From an uncultured Opitutia bacterium (GTDB lineage Bacteria; Verrucomicrobiota; Verrucomicrobiia; Opitutales; UBA953): a stretch of DNA of 38,154 nt. Position numbers and translations under genes: made by a program. Shown one piece after another: positions 27,155 to 37,083 of this stretch. The stretch covers positions 1 through 38,154 of the forward strand of contig CAINSX010000019.1 in the NCBI GenBank assembly GCA_903853185.1, in the 5' to 3' direction. The notes beneath the pieces are model-generated. The model saw nothing but the letters and a program-made list of their open reading frames with translations. It ran no database searches and was not told the DNA's origin. Each line of letters opens with the position of its first letter. The stretch's first letter is position 1.

Positions 27155-27184
27155 GTATCATCATTACCGCCCGATGAACGACAA
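27155..27184 (-). promoter_or_regulatory. Candidate promoter of the YncE/phosphatase gene
   Basis: On the minus strand TTGTCG (27184-27179) and TGATAC (27160-27155) are 18 bases apart; the ATG follows 7 bases later. This is the best-formed example of the recurring TTG box close to a start codon. Confidence 0.4.
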
Positions 27185-27310
27185 ATCGCAAGAGGTACCT
27201 CGCCCGCGGACCTCTATTCTCCTTGCCAAAAAAGGCTGTTCGGCGTGTCTTCCACTGACCCGTTCGCATGGTGCTGACGAGTCGTAACCCATCCTCCCGG
27301 AGTCCGACAC

Positions 27311-28297
27311 ATGAACGAAGCAGCGCCCCTCCCGGAAGCCGCCGTCGTGGCCGAAAAGCTGACCAAGCGCTATGGTTCCCTCACCGCGGTGGAAGACCTG
27401 AGCTTCTCCGTCGCTCCGGGTGAAATCGTCGGCTTCCTGGGCCCGAATGGCGCCGGTAAGTCGACCACGATGCGGATCCTCTCCGGAACCATGTCGGGCA
27501 CCTCCGGTCGTGCCTCGATTTGGGGCGTCTCGGTAGCCCTCGACCCCGCTGGGGCTAAGCGCCATCTGGCCTACATGCCGGAGAACAATCCTCTGCCCGA
27601 AGACCTACGCGTCGAAGAGTACCTCACCCTCCGCGCCCGACTCAAGGACGTCGACCCCTCGCGGGTGGGCGAACGCGTCCGCAAAGTCATGGACGACTGC
27701 GACCTCACCCGCCGCGCCTCCGGCCGGCTCATCGGTCAGCTCTCGAAAGGCTTCCGCCAGCGCGTCGGCATCGCGGACGCCCTTCTTGCCGAACCGAAGG
27801 TCGTTATCCTCGACGAACCGACCATCGGACTGGATCCCCATCAAATCCTCGGCATCCGCGACCTCATCCGTTCGTTGCGAGGCAAGATGGCCGTACTCAT
27901 CTCGAGCCATATCCTCCATGAGGTCGAGCAGGTGTGTGATAAGGTTGTCATTATCAACCGCGGGCGCCTCGTCGCGCAGGGTCGCACGGAAGACCTCCGC
28001 CGCGAGCTCCTGCCGGAAGTCAGCTTCACCATCGTGACGCGCGCCGATGAAGCCGCGCTACTTGCCGCCTGCCGGACGATCGAAGCGGCGGCCACTGTGG
28101 CCGCCTTGCCCTCCGCTGACGGTTGGAATTCCTTCCGCATCAGCCTGCCCACGGGATCGTCTGCCCGCGAGACGCTCGCTGGCGCGCTCATCGCCGCCGG
28201 CATCAGCTTGCGCGAGATCGCCGAAGATCGCTTCGGGCTCGAAGACATCTTCCTCGCCGCCACGCGGCGCACCCCAGGAGAGGCCCGTCGTTCCTAA
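27311..28297 (+). CDS. ABC-2-type transporter ATP-binding protein (GldA-like)
   Basis: This 328-residue ABC ATPase has Walker A GPNGAGKST (44-52), signature LSKGFRQRVGIADAL, Walker B VVILDEPTIGLDP and switch His in LISSHILHEVEQV. A C-terminal regulatory region of about 90 residues follows, as in ABC-2 exporters (NodI/GldA group). It is the first gene of a five-gene overlapping operon with an ABC-2 permease, a GldG-like protein, a DUF4340 protein and an AsmA-like protein. In Bacteroidetes the GldA-GldF-GldG set supports gliding; in other phyla the same set is present without gliding, so the substrate is open. GGAG lies 8 bases before the ATG. Confidence 0.93.
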   Translation: MNEAAPLPEAAVVAEKLTKRYGSLTAVEDLSFSVAPGEIVGFLGPNGAGKSTTMRILSGTMSGTSGRASIWGVSVALDPAGAKRHLAYMPENNPLPEDLRVEEYLTLRARLKDVDPSRVGERVRKVMDDCDLTRRASGRLIGQLSKGFRQRVGIADALLAEPKVVILDEPTIGLDPHQILGIRDLIRSLRGKMAVLISSHILHEVEQVCDKVVIINRGRLVAQGRTEDLRRELLPEVSFTIVTRADEAALLAACRTIEAAATVAALPSADGWNSFRISLPTGSSARETLAGALIAAGISLREIAEDRFGLEDIFLAATRRTPGEARRS

Positions 28298-29058
28298 TGC
28301 GCCACTTCCGCACCTTGCTCGCGCACGAACTGCGCTCCGCCGCGCTCTCCTGGAGCACGTGGGCTGCTGCTGGTCTATTCCTCGCACTCATGGGCGGTAT
28401 CCATTTCTTCGCGCTCGTCGAAGGAAGTCGCGCGCCGAGCGACCGCACGCCCGTTGAGTCGACGCTCTGGTTCTTCTGGCTCCCGCTGCTGTGCGTGTTG
28501 CCACTGCTCACCATGCGCACCTTCGCCGAAGAACGTCGCTCCGGGACCTTGGCGGCCCTGCTCACCACGCCTGCCAGCGCCACTGCGGTCGTGTGGGCGA
28601 AGTTCCTGTCGACCTGGATTGTGTGGGTCGTCTTCTGGTTGCTGTTCACGCTCTTCCCTTTCCTCACCGTCCAGCGCCTCGGCACGCCGGGCGATACGCG
28701 CCTCGGCGATCCAGCGATCCTGTGGGGCGGCCTCTGCTTCATCGCCATCAGCGGACTACTGCATGTCGCCATCGGCATCCTGTGCAGCTGCGTCACGCGC
28801 TCTTCCGCGCTCGCGGCGCTGCTCGCTTTTATCAGCCTGCTGGCGATGACCGCCGCGGGTGGCGCGATGGAGTCGCTCCCCATCGAAAGTTGGGAGTGGC
28901 TCGGCTGGCTGCGGGAACCCGCCGCGCACCTGCGCACCTTCGGCCACCTCCAGGATTTCGCCGCTGGCATCCTGGATTCCCGCCCCATCATCCTTTACAG
29001 CACGGGCACCCTGCTCTGCCTAGGCCTAGCGGTATTATCTGTGGAGGGACAGGAGTAA
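28297..29058 (+). CDS. ABC-2-type transporter permease (GldF-like)
   Basis: This 253-residue membrane protein has about six hydrophobic segments (near 20-42, 58-75, 103-125, 145-170, 175-195 and 228-250). The cytoplasmic segment MRTFAEERRSGTLAALLTTP is the hallmark of ABC-2 permeases of the GldF type. Its ATG shares one base with the stop of the ATPase gene (TAATG), showing tight coupling. An open frame extends upstream to 28123, but that is inside the ATPase gene. It forms the membrane channel with the ATPase; the GldG-like partner starts one base after its stop. Confidence 0.93.
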   Translation: MRHFRTLLAHELRSAALSWSTWAAAGLFLALMGGIHFFALVEGSRAPSDRTPVESTLWFFWLPLLCVLPLLTMRTFAEERRSGTLAALLTTPASATAVVWAKFLSTWIVWVVFWLLFTLFPFLTVQRLGTPGDTRLGDPAILWGGLCFIAISGLLHVAIGILCSCVTRSSALAALLAFISLLAMTAAGGAMESLPIESWEWLGWLREPAAHLRTFGHLQDFAAGILDSRPIILYSTGTLLCLGLAVLSVEGQE

Positions 29059-29059
29059 C

Positions 29060-30568
29060 ATGGCGCCCATTCGCGATGACTTCGGTTCCGTCCGGCCCAT
29101 CCGCCGGCTCAACCGCCTGACGCAGGCCCTGCTCGCCATCGCGCTCGCGGTGGTCGTCAACTTCCTCGCCTCGCTGCCGGAGTTCCGTCTGCGCCACGAC
29201 ATCACCTCCGATCGTCGGCATTCCCTCGCACCCGAATCGGCGGAGACCGTCCGGGCGGCCGGCCGACGTAGCCCGGTCGGCGTGGGCCGCAACCAAGGCT
29301 GGGTGAAGGCGGTGCTGGTGACCAACGACGTGTCCGAGCCTGCGCAAGTCGTCCGCGGACGACTACTCAAGCTCCTCGATTCTTATGTCGTCGAATCCGG
29401 ACGCAGCGGACCCGCGTGGTTCTCCGTCGAGCTCGCCGGCGGCGGACGCAACGCCCCCCTGCTCTCCGAACTCGCGGCGCGGCATGGCATACCGGACGCC
29501 TCCGTCGCGCTCATCCTGAGCTGCGGCTCCCGCGCCAAGTATGTCAGCTATCGAGAACTCGTGACCAAGGAAGGCGGCTTCCGCGGCGAAGAGGCCGTGA
29601 CCTCCGCGCTCATCGAGGTCACCGAAGAAAAGGCCGCCATCTGCTACGTCACCACCGGCCACGGCGAACTCGGCGTCGAAGACGCGATGCCTGAGCGCGG
29701 GATGTCGCTGCTGTCGCGTCAGCTACGCAACCGCAACTTCGAGGTCCGCCAGCTGAACCTCGCCACGCTCGCCGAAGTGCCTCGCGACGCGGCGATGGTC
29801 TTCATCGCCGGACCGGCCACGCCCTTCTCAGCCTCCGAGAACGCACGCCTCAAGAATTACCTCTACGAACGCAACGGCCGCGTGCTCGCGATGCTCGACC
29901 CGGGGCGCGAGCATGGCCTCGAACCGACCTTGGCGGACTGGGCGATCTTCTCACCCGACGCCGAACTCCAGGAGCCCGACCCTGCGCGACGCACCACCGA
30001 CGGCGATATCGCCCTGATTCGTCTCGAGGAGAAAGAGCACCCACTGACCAAAGTCCTCAAGGAACAGAACCTTCCGCTTATCGCCTCGCGCATCCGTCCG
30101 GCTCGCTTCGACGAAGGCAGCGCGCCCGACAGCACGCTCGGAGTCTGGCAGCTTGTCTTCTCCTCCGACGCCGCTTGGGGCGAGACTGACCTCGTCCGCC
30201 GACCGGTGAAGTTTGACCCTGACCGCGACCAAGCTGGCCCCGTCTGTCTGGCCGCCGCGGCGGAACGCGCCACCGGCATCCGCAAGGGCGTGGGCGGCGC
30301 CGGCGGCCGACTTGTCGTCATCGGCACCTCCCAGATCGCCGCCAACCAACGCCTGAACCGAGGCGGCAACCGGGCCTTCGTCACGCAGTGCGCCGCATGG
30401 CTCACCGACCGCGACCGCGCCATCTCCCTGCCGGCCCGCTCCGAAGGCGAATACCAGCTCAACGCCACCGCCGCCGACTTCTGGGCCCTGGCCCTGCGCT
30501 TCTCCCTGATTCCGCTAGCCGTCCTCGCAGTCGGGCTTGCGGTTTCCGTGTGGCGTCGCAGAAGTTGA
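29060..30568 (+). CDS. GldG-like membrane-anchored accessory protein of the ABC exporter
   Basis: This 502-residue protein has one N-terminal membrane helix (about 24-42, ALLAIALAVVVNFLASL) and one at the C-terminus (about 475-497, ending SVWRRRS). Between them is a large periplasmic part of the GldG/ABC-type uncharacterised transport type: LRHDITSDRRHSLAPES near the start and ICYVTTGHGELGVED, then LKNYLYERNGRVLAMLDPG. That last segment matches the GATase-like fold of the family. It accompanies the permease and ATPase in a conserved trio. Its function is probably to couple the pump to a periplasmic load or substrate (inference). Confidence 0.88.
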   Translation: MAPIRDDFGSVRPIRRLNRLTQALLAIALAVVVNFLASLPEFRLRHDITSDRRHSLAPESAETVRAAGRRSPVGVGRNQGWVKAVLVTNDVSEPAQVVRGRLLKLLDSYVVESGRSGPAWFSVELAGGGRNAPLLSELAARHGIPDASVALILSCGSRAKYVSYRELVTKEGGFRGEEAVTSALIEVTEEKAAICYVTTGHGELGVEDAMPERGMSLLSRQLRNRNFEVRQLNLATLAEVPRDAAMVFIAGPATPFSASENARLKNYLYERNGRVLAMLDPGREHGLEPTLADWAIFSPDAELQEPDPARRTTDGDIALIRLEEKEHPLTKVLKEQNLPLIASRIRPARFDEGSAPDSTLGVWQLVFSSDAAWGETDLVRRPVKFDPDRDQAGPVCLAAAAERATGIRKGVGGAGGRLVVIGTSQIAANQRLNRGGNRAFVTQCAAWLTDRDRAISLPARSEGEYQLNATAADFWALALRFSLIPLAVLAVGLAVSVWRRRS

Positions 30569-30575
30569 CGTGCAC

Positions 30576-32414
30576 ATGCGGATCTCCCGCACCACCGTCA
30601 TCCTGTTGGTCGCCAACCTGATTGCCTTCGGGCTCGTCTGGAGGGTCACATCCGGCCATCAGCCGACGGCCATCAGCCAGACACAGCTCTTCCCGTCGAC
30701 GCCGACGAAGCTGATTCTGAGCGAAGGCCCAGAACGGATCGTGCTCGAAAAACGCAATTCCGGCTGGCGCCTGGCCGAGCCGTTCGACTGGCCGGCCAAT
30801 ATCTGGTCCGTGCAGCGCCTGCTCGATGAACTCCGCTTCGTCAGCGCCGAAGCCGGCTTCGACGCGGCCGAAGCCAAGGCCAACGGTTCCGGGCTGAAGG
30901 ACTACGGCCTCGAAGCGCCGCGCTGGACCCTTAAGGTCACCTCAGAGACCGGCTCCACCGTCGAGGCGAAGATCGGCATCCAGCCCTCAACGCGCCATCA
31001 CTTCCTGCTCACCGACGACGGCAAGCGTATCATCCCCTTGCCTGAAGCGATGGCGGCGGCTTTAGCCGCCAAGCCGGAAAGCTACCGCGTTGATAAGATC
31101 TTCGAGATCGCCGACTTCGAGGCGCGCGCCGTCTCGGTCCGTCACCGCACCAAGGATGGCGAAATCGTCACCGCCCTCACCTCCGAAGCCCGCCCGCGCA
31201 TCGGACGACGCGTCCAGCTGGCCGAGTGGCGCTTCGAGACCCCTTACGACGCCCTCGCCGATGCCGAGGCCACCGCCCGGGCGGTCGCCGATCTCACCAA
31301 CCTGCGGGCCAGCAAGTTCGTCACCCTCGCCGATGAGGTCACCGGACTAACCGCTCCAGTGCTCCGCCTGTCGCTCGAAGGCAATGGTCGCCGCCAGGTG
31401 CTGCTCGTCGGCAACCCCGCACCGGGCCAGCCCACAATGCTTTGCGCTCGCCTGGAGGAAAATAGCTCCGTCTTCCTCATCGAAGCACGCCTGCTCAATG
31501 AATGGTTCGCCGCGCGCGAGACACTCGCCGCCTCCCGTCCAGCGGACTTCGACGCGACGCTCGTCACTGGGTTTACCATCTCCGCCGGCGGCCGCACCAT
31601 CACGTTACACCGACTGGAAGGCGCCGCCGCCGAAGCCCGCTGGGAAATCCCGGTCGCGCCAGGCTCCACGGCCACTAAGCGACGCGAAGCCGACGCCAAG
31701 ATTGTCGGACGCTTCCTCGACGCCGTGGCGCAGCTCCGCGCGACGCGCCGCAAGTCCGCCGTCGGCGGCGCAAGCGTGCCTGCAGTGATGACACTGATGA
31801 ATCCTGGTACCGCCTCGATTCAAACCGTTGAACTCGAATTCGGCACGGAGCGTATCCTGCTCACGTTCACGGACGACCCGGACAGAGGAGCAGGCACGCG
31901 CGTTGTGCACGCCAAAGGCTCGCCACTCGCAGCGGTATGCGATGTCTCCCTGCTGAACGGCGGCCACCAGAACGTCGAACCCCAGGCATGGCGTAAACGC
32001 GCTGTAGCGGAACTTCCCCAAGGAGCCCGCGTGAGCGGCCTGCGCCTCACCTCCCGCGGCGACGGCAAAGTCCTCGGCGAAGCGCGCCTCGGCCCTGACG
32101 GCAACTGGGCTGGATCCGGACGCCTTGACCCCGCGAACTCACGGCGCCTCGCAGTCGGCCTCGCCGAGGTCCGCGCATCGGAATTCCCTGGACGTAACGT
32201 TGGTTCGGGCGGATGGAAATTCGAGATCCGGGTGACGGACCAGGCTGCCACCGGTGGCGGCGCGGCAAGCGAGACCTTCCGGACCTACCTCTGCTCGGCC
32301 CCTTTCAGCACACGCTCGCTCCTCATGCGAGACGAAGCCGATGACGACGACTTCATCCTTGAAGCCGGCCTCGCCGAAATCCTAATTCCGCTACTGGCCG
32401 ACCCCGGCAGATGA
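30576..32414 (+). CDS. DUF4340 domain protein, membrane-anchored
   Basis: This protein is about 612 residues from the ATG at 30576. One membrane helix opens it (MRISRTTVILLVANLIAFGL); the rest is predicted periplasmic. The DUF4340 pattern is clear early on: ERIVLEKRNSGWRLAEPFDWPAN, the LLDELRFVSAE helix and LKDYGLEAPRWTLKV. It is then less conserved, with repeated beta-rich segments. DUF4340 proteins regularly follow GldG in ABC-2 operons, which supports a shared complex. The upstream gap is 7 bases, and the stop overlaps the next gene by ATGA. The role is unknown. Confidence 0.88.
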   Translation: MRISRTTVILLVANLIAFGLVWRVTSGHQPTAISQTQLFPSTPTKLILSEGPERIVLEKRNSGWRLAEPFDWPANIWSVQRLLDELRFVSAEAGFDAAEAKANGSGLKDYGLEAPRWTLKVTSETGSTVEAKIGIQPSTRHHFLLTDDGKRIIPLPEAMAAALAAKPESYRVDKIFEIADFEARAVSVRHRTKDGEIVTALTSEARPRIGRRVQLAEWRFETPYDALADAEATARAVADLTNLRASKFVTLADEVTGLTAPVLRLSLEGNGRRQVLLVGNPAPGQPTMLCARLEENSSVFLIEARLLNEWFAARETLAASRPADFDATLVTGFTISAGGRTITLHRLEGAAAEARWEIPVAPGSTATKRREADAKIVGRFLDAVAQLRATRRKSAVGGASVPAVMTLMNPGTASIQTVELEFGTERILLTFTDDPDRGAGTRVVHAKGSPLAAVCDVSLLNGGHQNVEPQAWRKRAVAELPQGARVSGLRLTSRGDGKVLGEARLGPDGNWAGSGRLDPANSRRLAVGLAEVRASEFPGRNVGSGGWKFEIRVTDQAATGGGAASETFRTYLCSAPFSTRSLLMRDEADDDDFILEAGLAEILIPLLADPGR

Positions 32415-35134
32415 AACCGAAGCCGGCAAGTTCCCCTTTCCGCAGGTTCCTGCGCGGACTGACGAACACCTGCCTGCTCCTATTACTTCCGGTCCAGCTG
32501 ACACTTTACTGGGTCGCCAACCTCGACCATCCGACGAAGCTGCCGGACTTCCTGACGGAACGCATCTCGACGCAGCTCGCCGAACAAGGTCTGCGAATGC
32601 AGGCGCGTAATTTCTGGATGTTGCCCGACCTGACGCTGGCGGCCGATGACCTGTCGCTCGGGGTAGACGGAATGACCGGCGAGATCTTCACCGCCGCGCG
32701 CGTGGAAATCGCGCTCAATCCCGCACTCCTCGTCGCTGGACAGATCGAACCCACGCAGGTGCGCCTGTCCGGTGCGCGTCTCTGGTGTCCGGCCTCCGTC
32801 GCCCGCAGCGGCGTCCGCCGGCCGCTGATCGATACCCTGACGGTTGACGTGACGAAGGAAGGCCGCTGGCTCAATCTTCGCTCCATTCAAGCACGCGGCG
32901 GCAAGATCACCTGCCATCTTTCTGGCGAGGTGCCGACGGGGCTCCTCCGAGGCGAGAAACAATCCGAGGTAAAGATTCCGCTCGCCCGAAGACTCGCCGA
33001 GGCTTTCGCCGCCATCGAGACGGCGGTCGATGTGGCCGAACGTTCCGGCGGCGCTTCCGTCTCGCTCCGCTGCCAAGGCAGCAGCGATGGGAGTGCCGAG
33101 CTCGCCGTTCTGGCCGTGCTCGGTAACGATTGGGCCGACGGCGGGCTCGGGCTCATCCAGGCGCGCGGCCTCAATCTCCATGGCACGGTGAAGGTCACGG
33201 CCAACGGACGAATCAACGATTGGCAGCTCAACGGTGGTGCGCAAGAGATGGCCTGGCGCAATATCTCAGCGGACCGGCTCGACGTGCATGCGCACGGCAA
33301 AGGCCGGAGCGAAGACACCGTCGCGGAACTGACGCTCGCCCGGGCAAAGGTGCTCGGCCTCGAACTCAGTCGTGTAAGACTGAATGCCCGACCCGTCGTC
33401 GGTGGCGGCAGCCGGATTGACTTTGACATCCTTTCCGAGGCCTCGACAGCCAGCGGCACGGCGACCCTCGGCCAGAATGGAGCGGTGGTGGCAACGGTCG
33501 CCCACGGGGTTATCTCTGGAGCGGAAATCAGCGCCCAGCCGGAAATCGGCAAACTCCTCCACGCTGCCGGCGTCGACCTGCGCGGCGTGATTCTGCTTCG
33601 CGAGATCACGGCGGAAGTCTCACCGAAGGGCGAATTCGGACATGCTTCGGGCGAGGTCTCGCTCTCTGGCTTCCGTGGCCTGGGGCTCGCGGCGGAGACG
33701 ATCTCGCCGGACAAGGCCTTGCCCTTGCGCACGCACTTCGACTTCGACCCCTCCCGCACCGAGTACCCGCTTCGACTACGCGACCTGCGTATCGCCTCGA
33801 TTACGGGGTCGGCCGACTGCGAACTTAAGGCCGGCGGGGCGTACAGTCTCCACCTGAACGGCGAAATCGCGCCCGCGAGCCTCGACCGCGTGCTCGGCGA
33901 ATGGTGGGTCTCCCTCTGGCAGATGTTGCTCATCCGCGAGAACCCTTACGCGGTCATCGACATTGAAAGCCATTGGGGTGCGATGACCAGCGTGACGAAA
34001 GGCCGCGTCCTCCTGAACCGCTTTGACTTTATGGGCGCGCCTTTCCGGCACGTCGAAGTCTCCATCGACGCCGACCCCAAGCGGACCTTCATCGGGCTCC
34101 ATCACCTAGGCGGCGGTGATTCCGAAGCCGACGGCAGCCTCGATGGTTCAGCCTCCTGGGATTGGTCGAAGCCGCTGGCGCTCGCTGGACCCGTCGTCCG
34201 CTTAGAAGGCAACCTGCAGCCATGGATCGCCGCGCGTTGCGCTGGCAAAGATTTCGGTGAAGCCCTGCGCGGGCTCTCCCTGCCCGTCGACCACCGCTTC
34301 ACCTTGTTGCTCACGCCCGGCGCGAAAGATCCGGACATCCAGACCTCGATCGAATGTACCGGCGCCTTTTCTGCCTGGGGCGTCTCTGGGAAATCCCTGC
34401 AGGCGAACACCGAGAACATCGACGGCGGCATGCGCGTGCGCGCGAAGCTCGGGCTCGCCGACGGCGAAGCCCTGCTCACGCTGGACGGCGACCCGTTGCA
34501 CGAAACCAAGATCTCCCTCGGACTCAAAGGCTGCGACCCCGCTCAGATTGGCCAGCTGCTGAACGACCTAGGCTCACCCAAGCCGAAGGACTCGCCAGCA
34601 CCTTCCGCCACCAAGGTGACCTCGGCCGGCAAACTGGACCTCGAATTCGCTGGGCACCTCGACCTCGAAAGGCCGCGCCTATTGAAGGGGCTTGGCCACT
34701 ACTCGCTCACGGATCCGGAGCTCAAGAAGGTGCGGCTCCTCGGCGGTATCTCCAGGGTCCTGGAAGTGTTAGGCGTGGGCGCCACGACCTACGAACTCAG
34801 TCAGGCCAAGGGCACCTTCGGCTGCGTGGGTGGCCGGGCATACTTACCCGACCTGGCCATCACCGGCCCCCAAGCCCGCCTAGACCTGGCCGGCGAAATC
34901 GACCTCCAGGCCTCCACCTTGGACTTCGAAGGGGACTTCTCCCTGCCCCGGAAGGCTGGGTTCAATCCGCTGGACCTTATCAACCTGAATCGCGCCCTCA
35001 TTAGCTTAACGAAAATAAAGCTAAAAGGGCCTCTTTCGAAGCCGGAAACCAGTGCGATTCCGACGCTGAAAGATATCATTAAGTCACAGAAGGACAGTAA
35101 GTTAGGTAAGATTCCAGATGGAATTCAGGAATGA
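32411..35134 (+). CDS. AsmA-like large periplasmic protein
   Basis: This 907-residue protein has one N-terminal membrane helix (about 16-36, NTCLLLLLPVQLTLYWVAN) and a long beta-rich periplasmic part. The last ~200 residues show the AsmA_2-type pattern (GKLDLEFAGHLDLERP, YLPDLAITGPQARLDLAGE, LDFEGDFSLPRKAGF, KLKGPLSKPETS). Proteins of this group (AsmA, TamB, YhdP) form long hydrophobic grooves and move phospholipids towards the outer membrane, so a lipid-transfer role alongside the Gld-like exporter is plausible but unproven. The ATG overlaps the DUF4340 gene stop. The last ~120 bases become AT-rich. Confidence 0.87.
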   Translation: MKPKPASSPFRRFLRGLTNTCLLLLLPVQLTLYWVANLDHPTKLPDFLTERISTQLAEQGLRMQARNFWMLPDLTLAADDLSLGVDGMTGEIFTAARVEIALNPALLVAGQIEPTQVRLSGARLWCPASVARSGVRRPLIDTLTVDVTKEGRWLNLRSIQARGGKITCHLSGEVPTGLLRGEKQSEVKIPLARRLAEAFAAIETAVDVAERSGGASVSLRCQGSSDGSAELAVLAVLGNDWADGGLGLIQARGLNLHGTVKVTANGRINDWQLNGGAQEMAWRNISADRLDVHAHGKGRSEDTVAELTLARAKVLGLELSRVRLNARPVVGGGSRIDFDILSEASTASGTATLGQNGAVVATVAHGVISGAEISAQPEIGKLLHAAGVDLRGVILLREITAEVSPKGEFGHASGEVSLSGFRGLGLAAETISPDKALPLRTHFDFDPSRTEYPLRLRDLRIASITGSADCELKAGGAYSLHLNGEIAPASLDRVLGEWWVSLWQMLLIRENPYAVIDIESHWGAMTSVTKGRVLLNRFDFMGAPFRHVEVSIDADPKRTFIGLHHLGGGDSEADGSLDGSASWDWSKPLALAGPVVRLEGNLQPWIAARCAGKDFGEALRGLSLPVDHRFTLLLTPGAKDPDIQTSIECTGAFSAWGVSGKSLQANTENIDGGMRVRAKLGLADGEALLTLDGDPLHETKISLGLKGCDPAQIGQLLNDLGSPKPKDSPAPSATKVTSAGKLDLEFAGHLDLERPRLLKGLGHYSLTDPELKKVRLLGGISRVLEVLGVGATTYELSQAKGTFGCVGGRAYLPDLAITGPQARLDLAGEIDLQASTLDFEGDFSLPRKAGFNPLDLINLNRALISLTKIKLKGPLSKPETSAIPTLKDIIKSQKDSKLGKIPDGIQE

Positions 35135-35138
35135 GGGG

Positions 35139-35168
35139 TTGATTTACCCCCCTGACACCCTGTATCTA
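35139..35168 (+). promoter_or_regulatory. Candidate sigma70-like promoter of accB-accC
   Basis: TTGATT (35139-35144) and TATCTA (35163-35168) are 18 bases apart, in an AT-rich pocket just after the AsmA-like gene stop. It would give a leader of about 25 bases carrying the GGAGG at 35186-35190. Confidence 0.4.
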
Positions 35169-35198
35169 GAGGGACACCCCCTCACGGAGGACATTACC

Positions 35199-35672
35199 TT
35201 GGACCTAATTAAGATTAAACAAGTCGTGGATTTAATGAAGAAGTCGGACCTTTCCGAGTTCGAGATCCAGGACCAGGACTTCAAGCTGCGCATCAAGCGC
35301 GACCTACCCGGTCGTGCCCCGATCGCGGCCCAGGCCGCCCCTGTGGCGGCCGCCCCCGCCCCCGTGGCTGCGGCGTCGGCCCCTGTGGCCGCTGCCCCTG
35401 CCCCGGCCGCCCCCGCCGCCGCGGACCCCAGCATCAAACTGGTCACGTCCCCGATGGTCGGCACCTACTACTGCACCCCTTCCCCTGAGAACCCTCCCTT
35501 CGTCACCGTAGGCTCCCCGATCAAAGCCGACACCGTCGTCTGCATCATCGAAGCCATGAAGGTCATGAACGAGATCCAGTCGGAAATCTCCGGTACGGTG
35601 GTCGAGTGCCTGGTCGCCAACGGCACCTCGGTCGAATTCGGCCAGCCTCTCTTCCGCGTGAAGGTTAGCTGA
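35199..35672 (+). CDS. accB: Biotin carboxyl carrier protein of acetyl-CoA carboxylase
   Basis: This 157-residue protein carries biotin for the first step of fatty-acid synthesis. The N-terminal helix DLIKIKQVVDLMKKSDLSEF and LRIKRD strand are typical AccB. An Ala/Pro/Val hinge follows (about residues 40-75), then the biotinyl domain with IIEAMKVMNEIQ, whose Lys is biotinylated. I use a TTG start at 35199: it gives the usual N-terminus, and GGAGG ends exactly 8 bases before it, the best Shine-Dalgarno site in the window. An ATG at 35118 would add 27 residues overlapping the AsmA-like gene and has no such site. accC follows by 16 bases. Confidence 0.93.
   Translation: MDLIKIKQVVDLMKKSDLSEFEIQDQDFKLRIKRDLPGRAPIAAQAAPVAAAPAPVAAASAPVAAAPAPAAPAAADPSIKLVTSPMVGTYYCTPSPENPPFVTVGSPIKADTVVCIIEAMKVMNEIQSEISGTVVECLVANGTSVEFGQPLFRVKVS
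35325..35425 (+). repeat. Low-complexity GCC/CCC tract coding the AccB hinge
   Basis: About 100 bases of Ala, Pro and Val codons in imperfect units (A-A-P-V-A-A-A-P type) encode the flexible hinge between the AccB N-terminus and the biotinyl domain. Such tracts vary in length by slippage. Confidence 0.7.
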
Positions 35673-35688
35673 GCACGAACACCCGAGC

Positions 35689-37065
<1,377 letters not shown>

Positions 37066-37083
37066 GCGGCCCCGCCGCCGACG

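Noticed and set aside
35334..35423. Tandem repeat as a possible regulatory array
   Set aside because: It is the coding sequence of the AccB Ala/Pro hinge and is explained by that.
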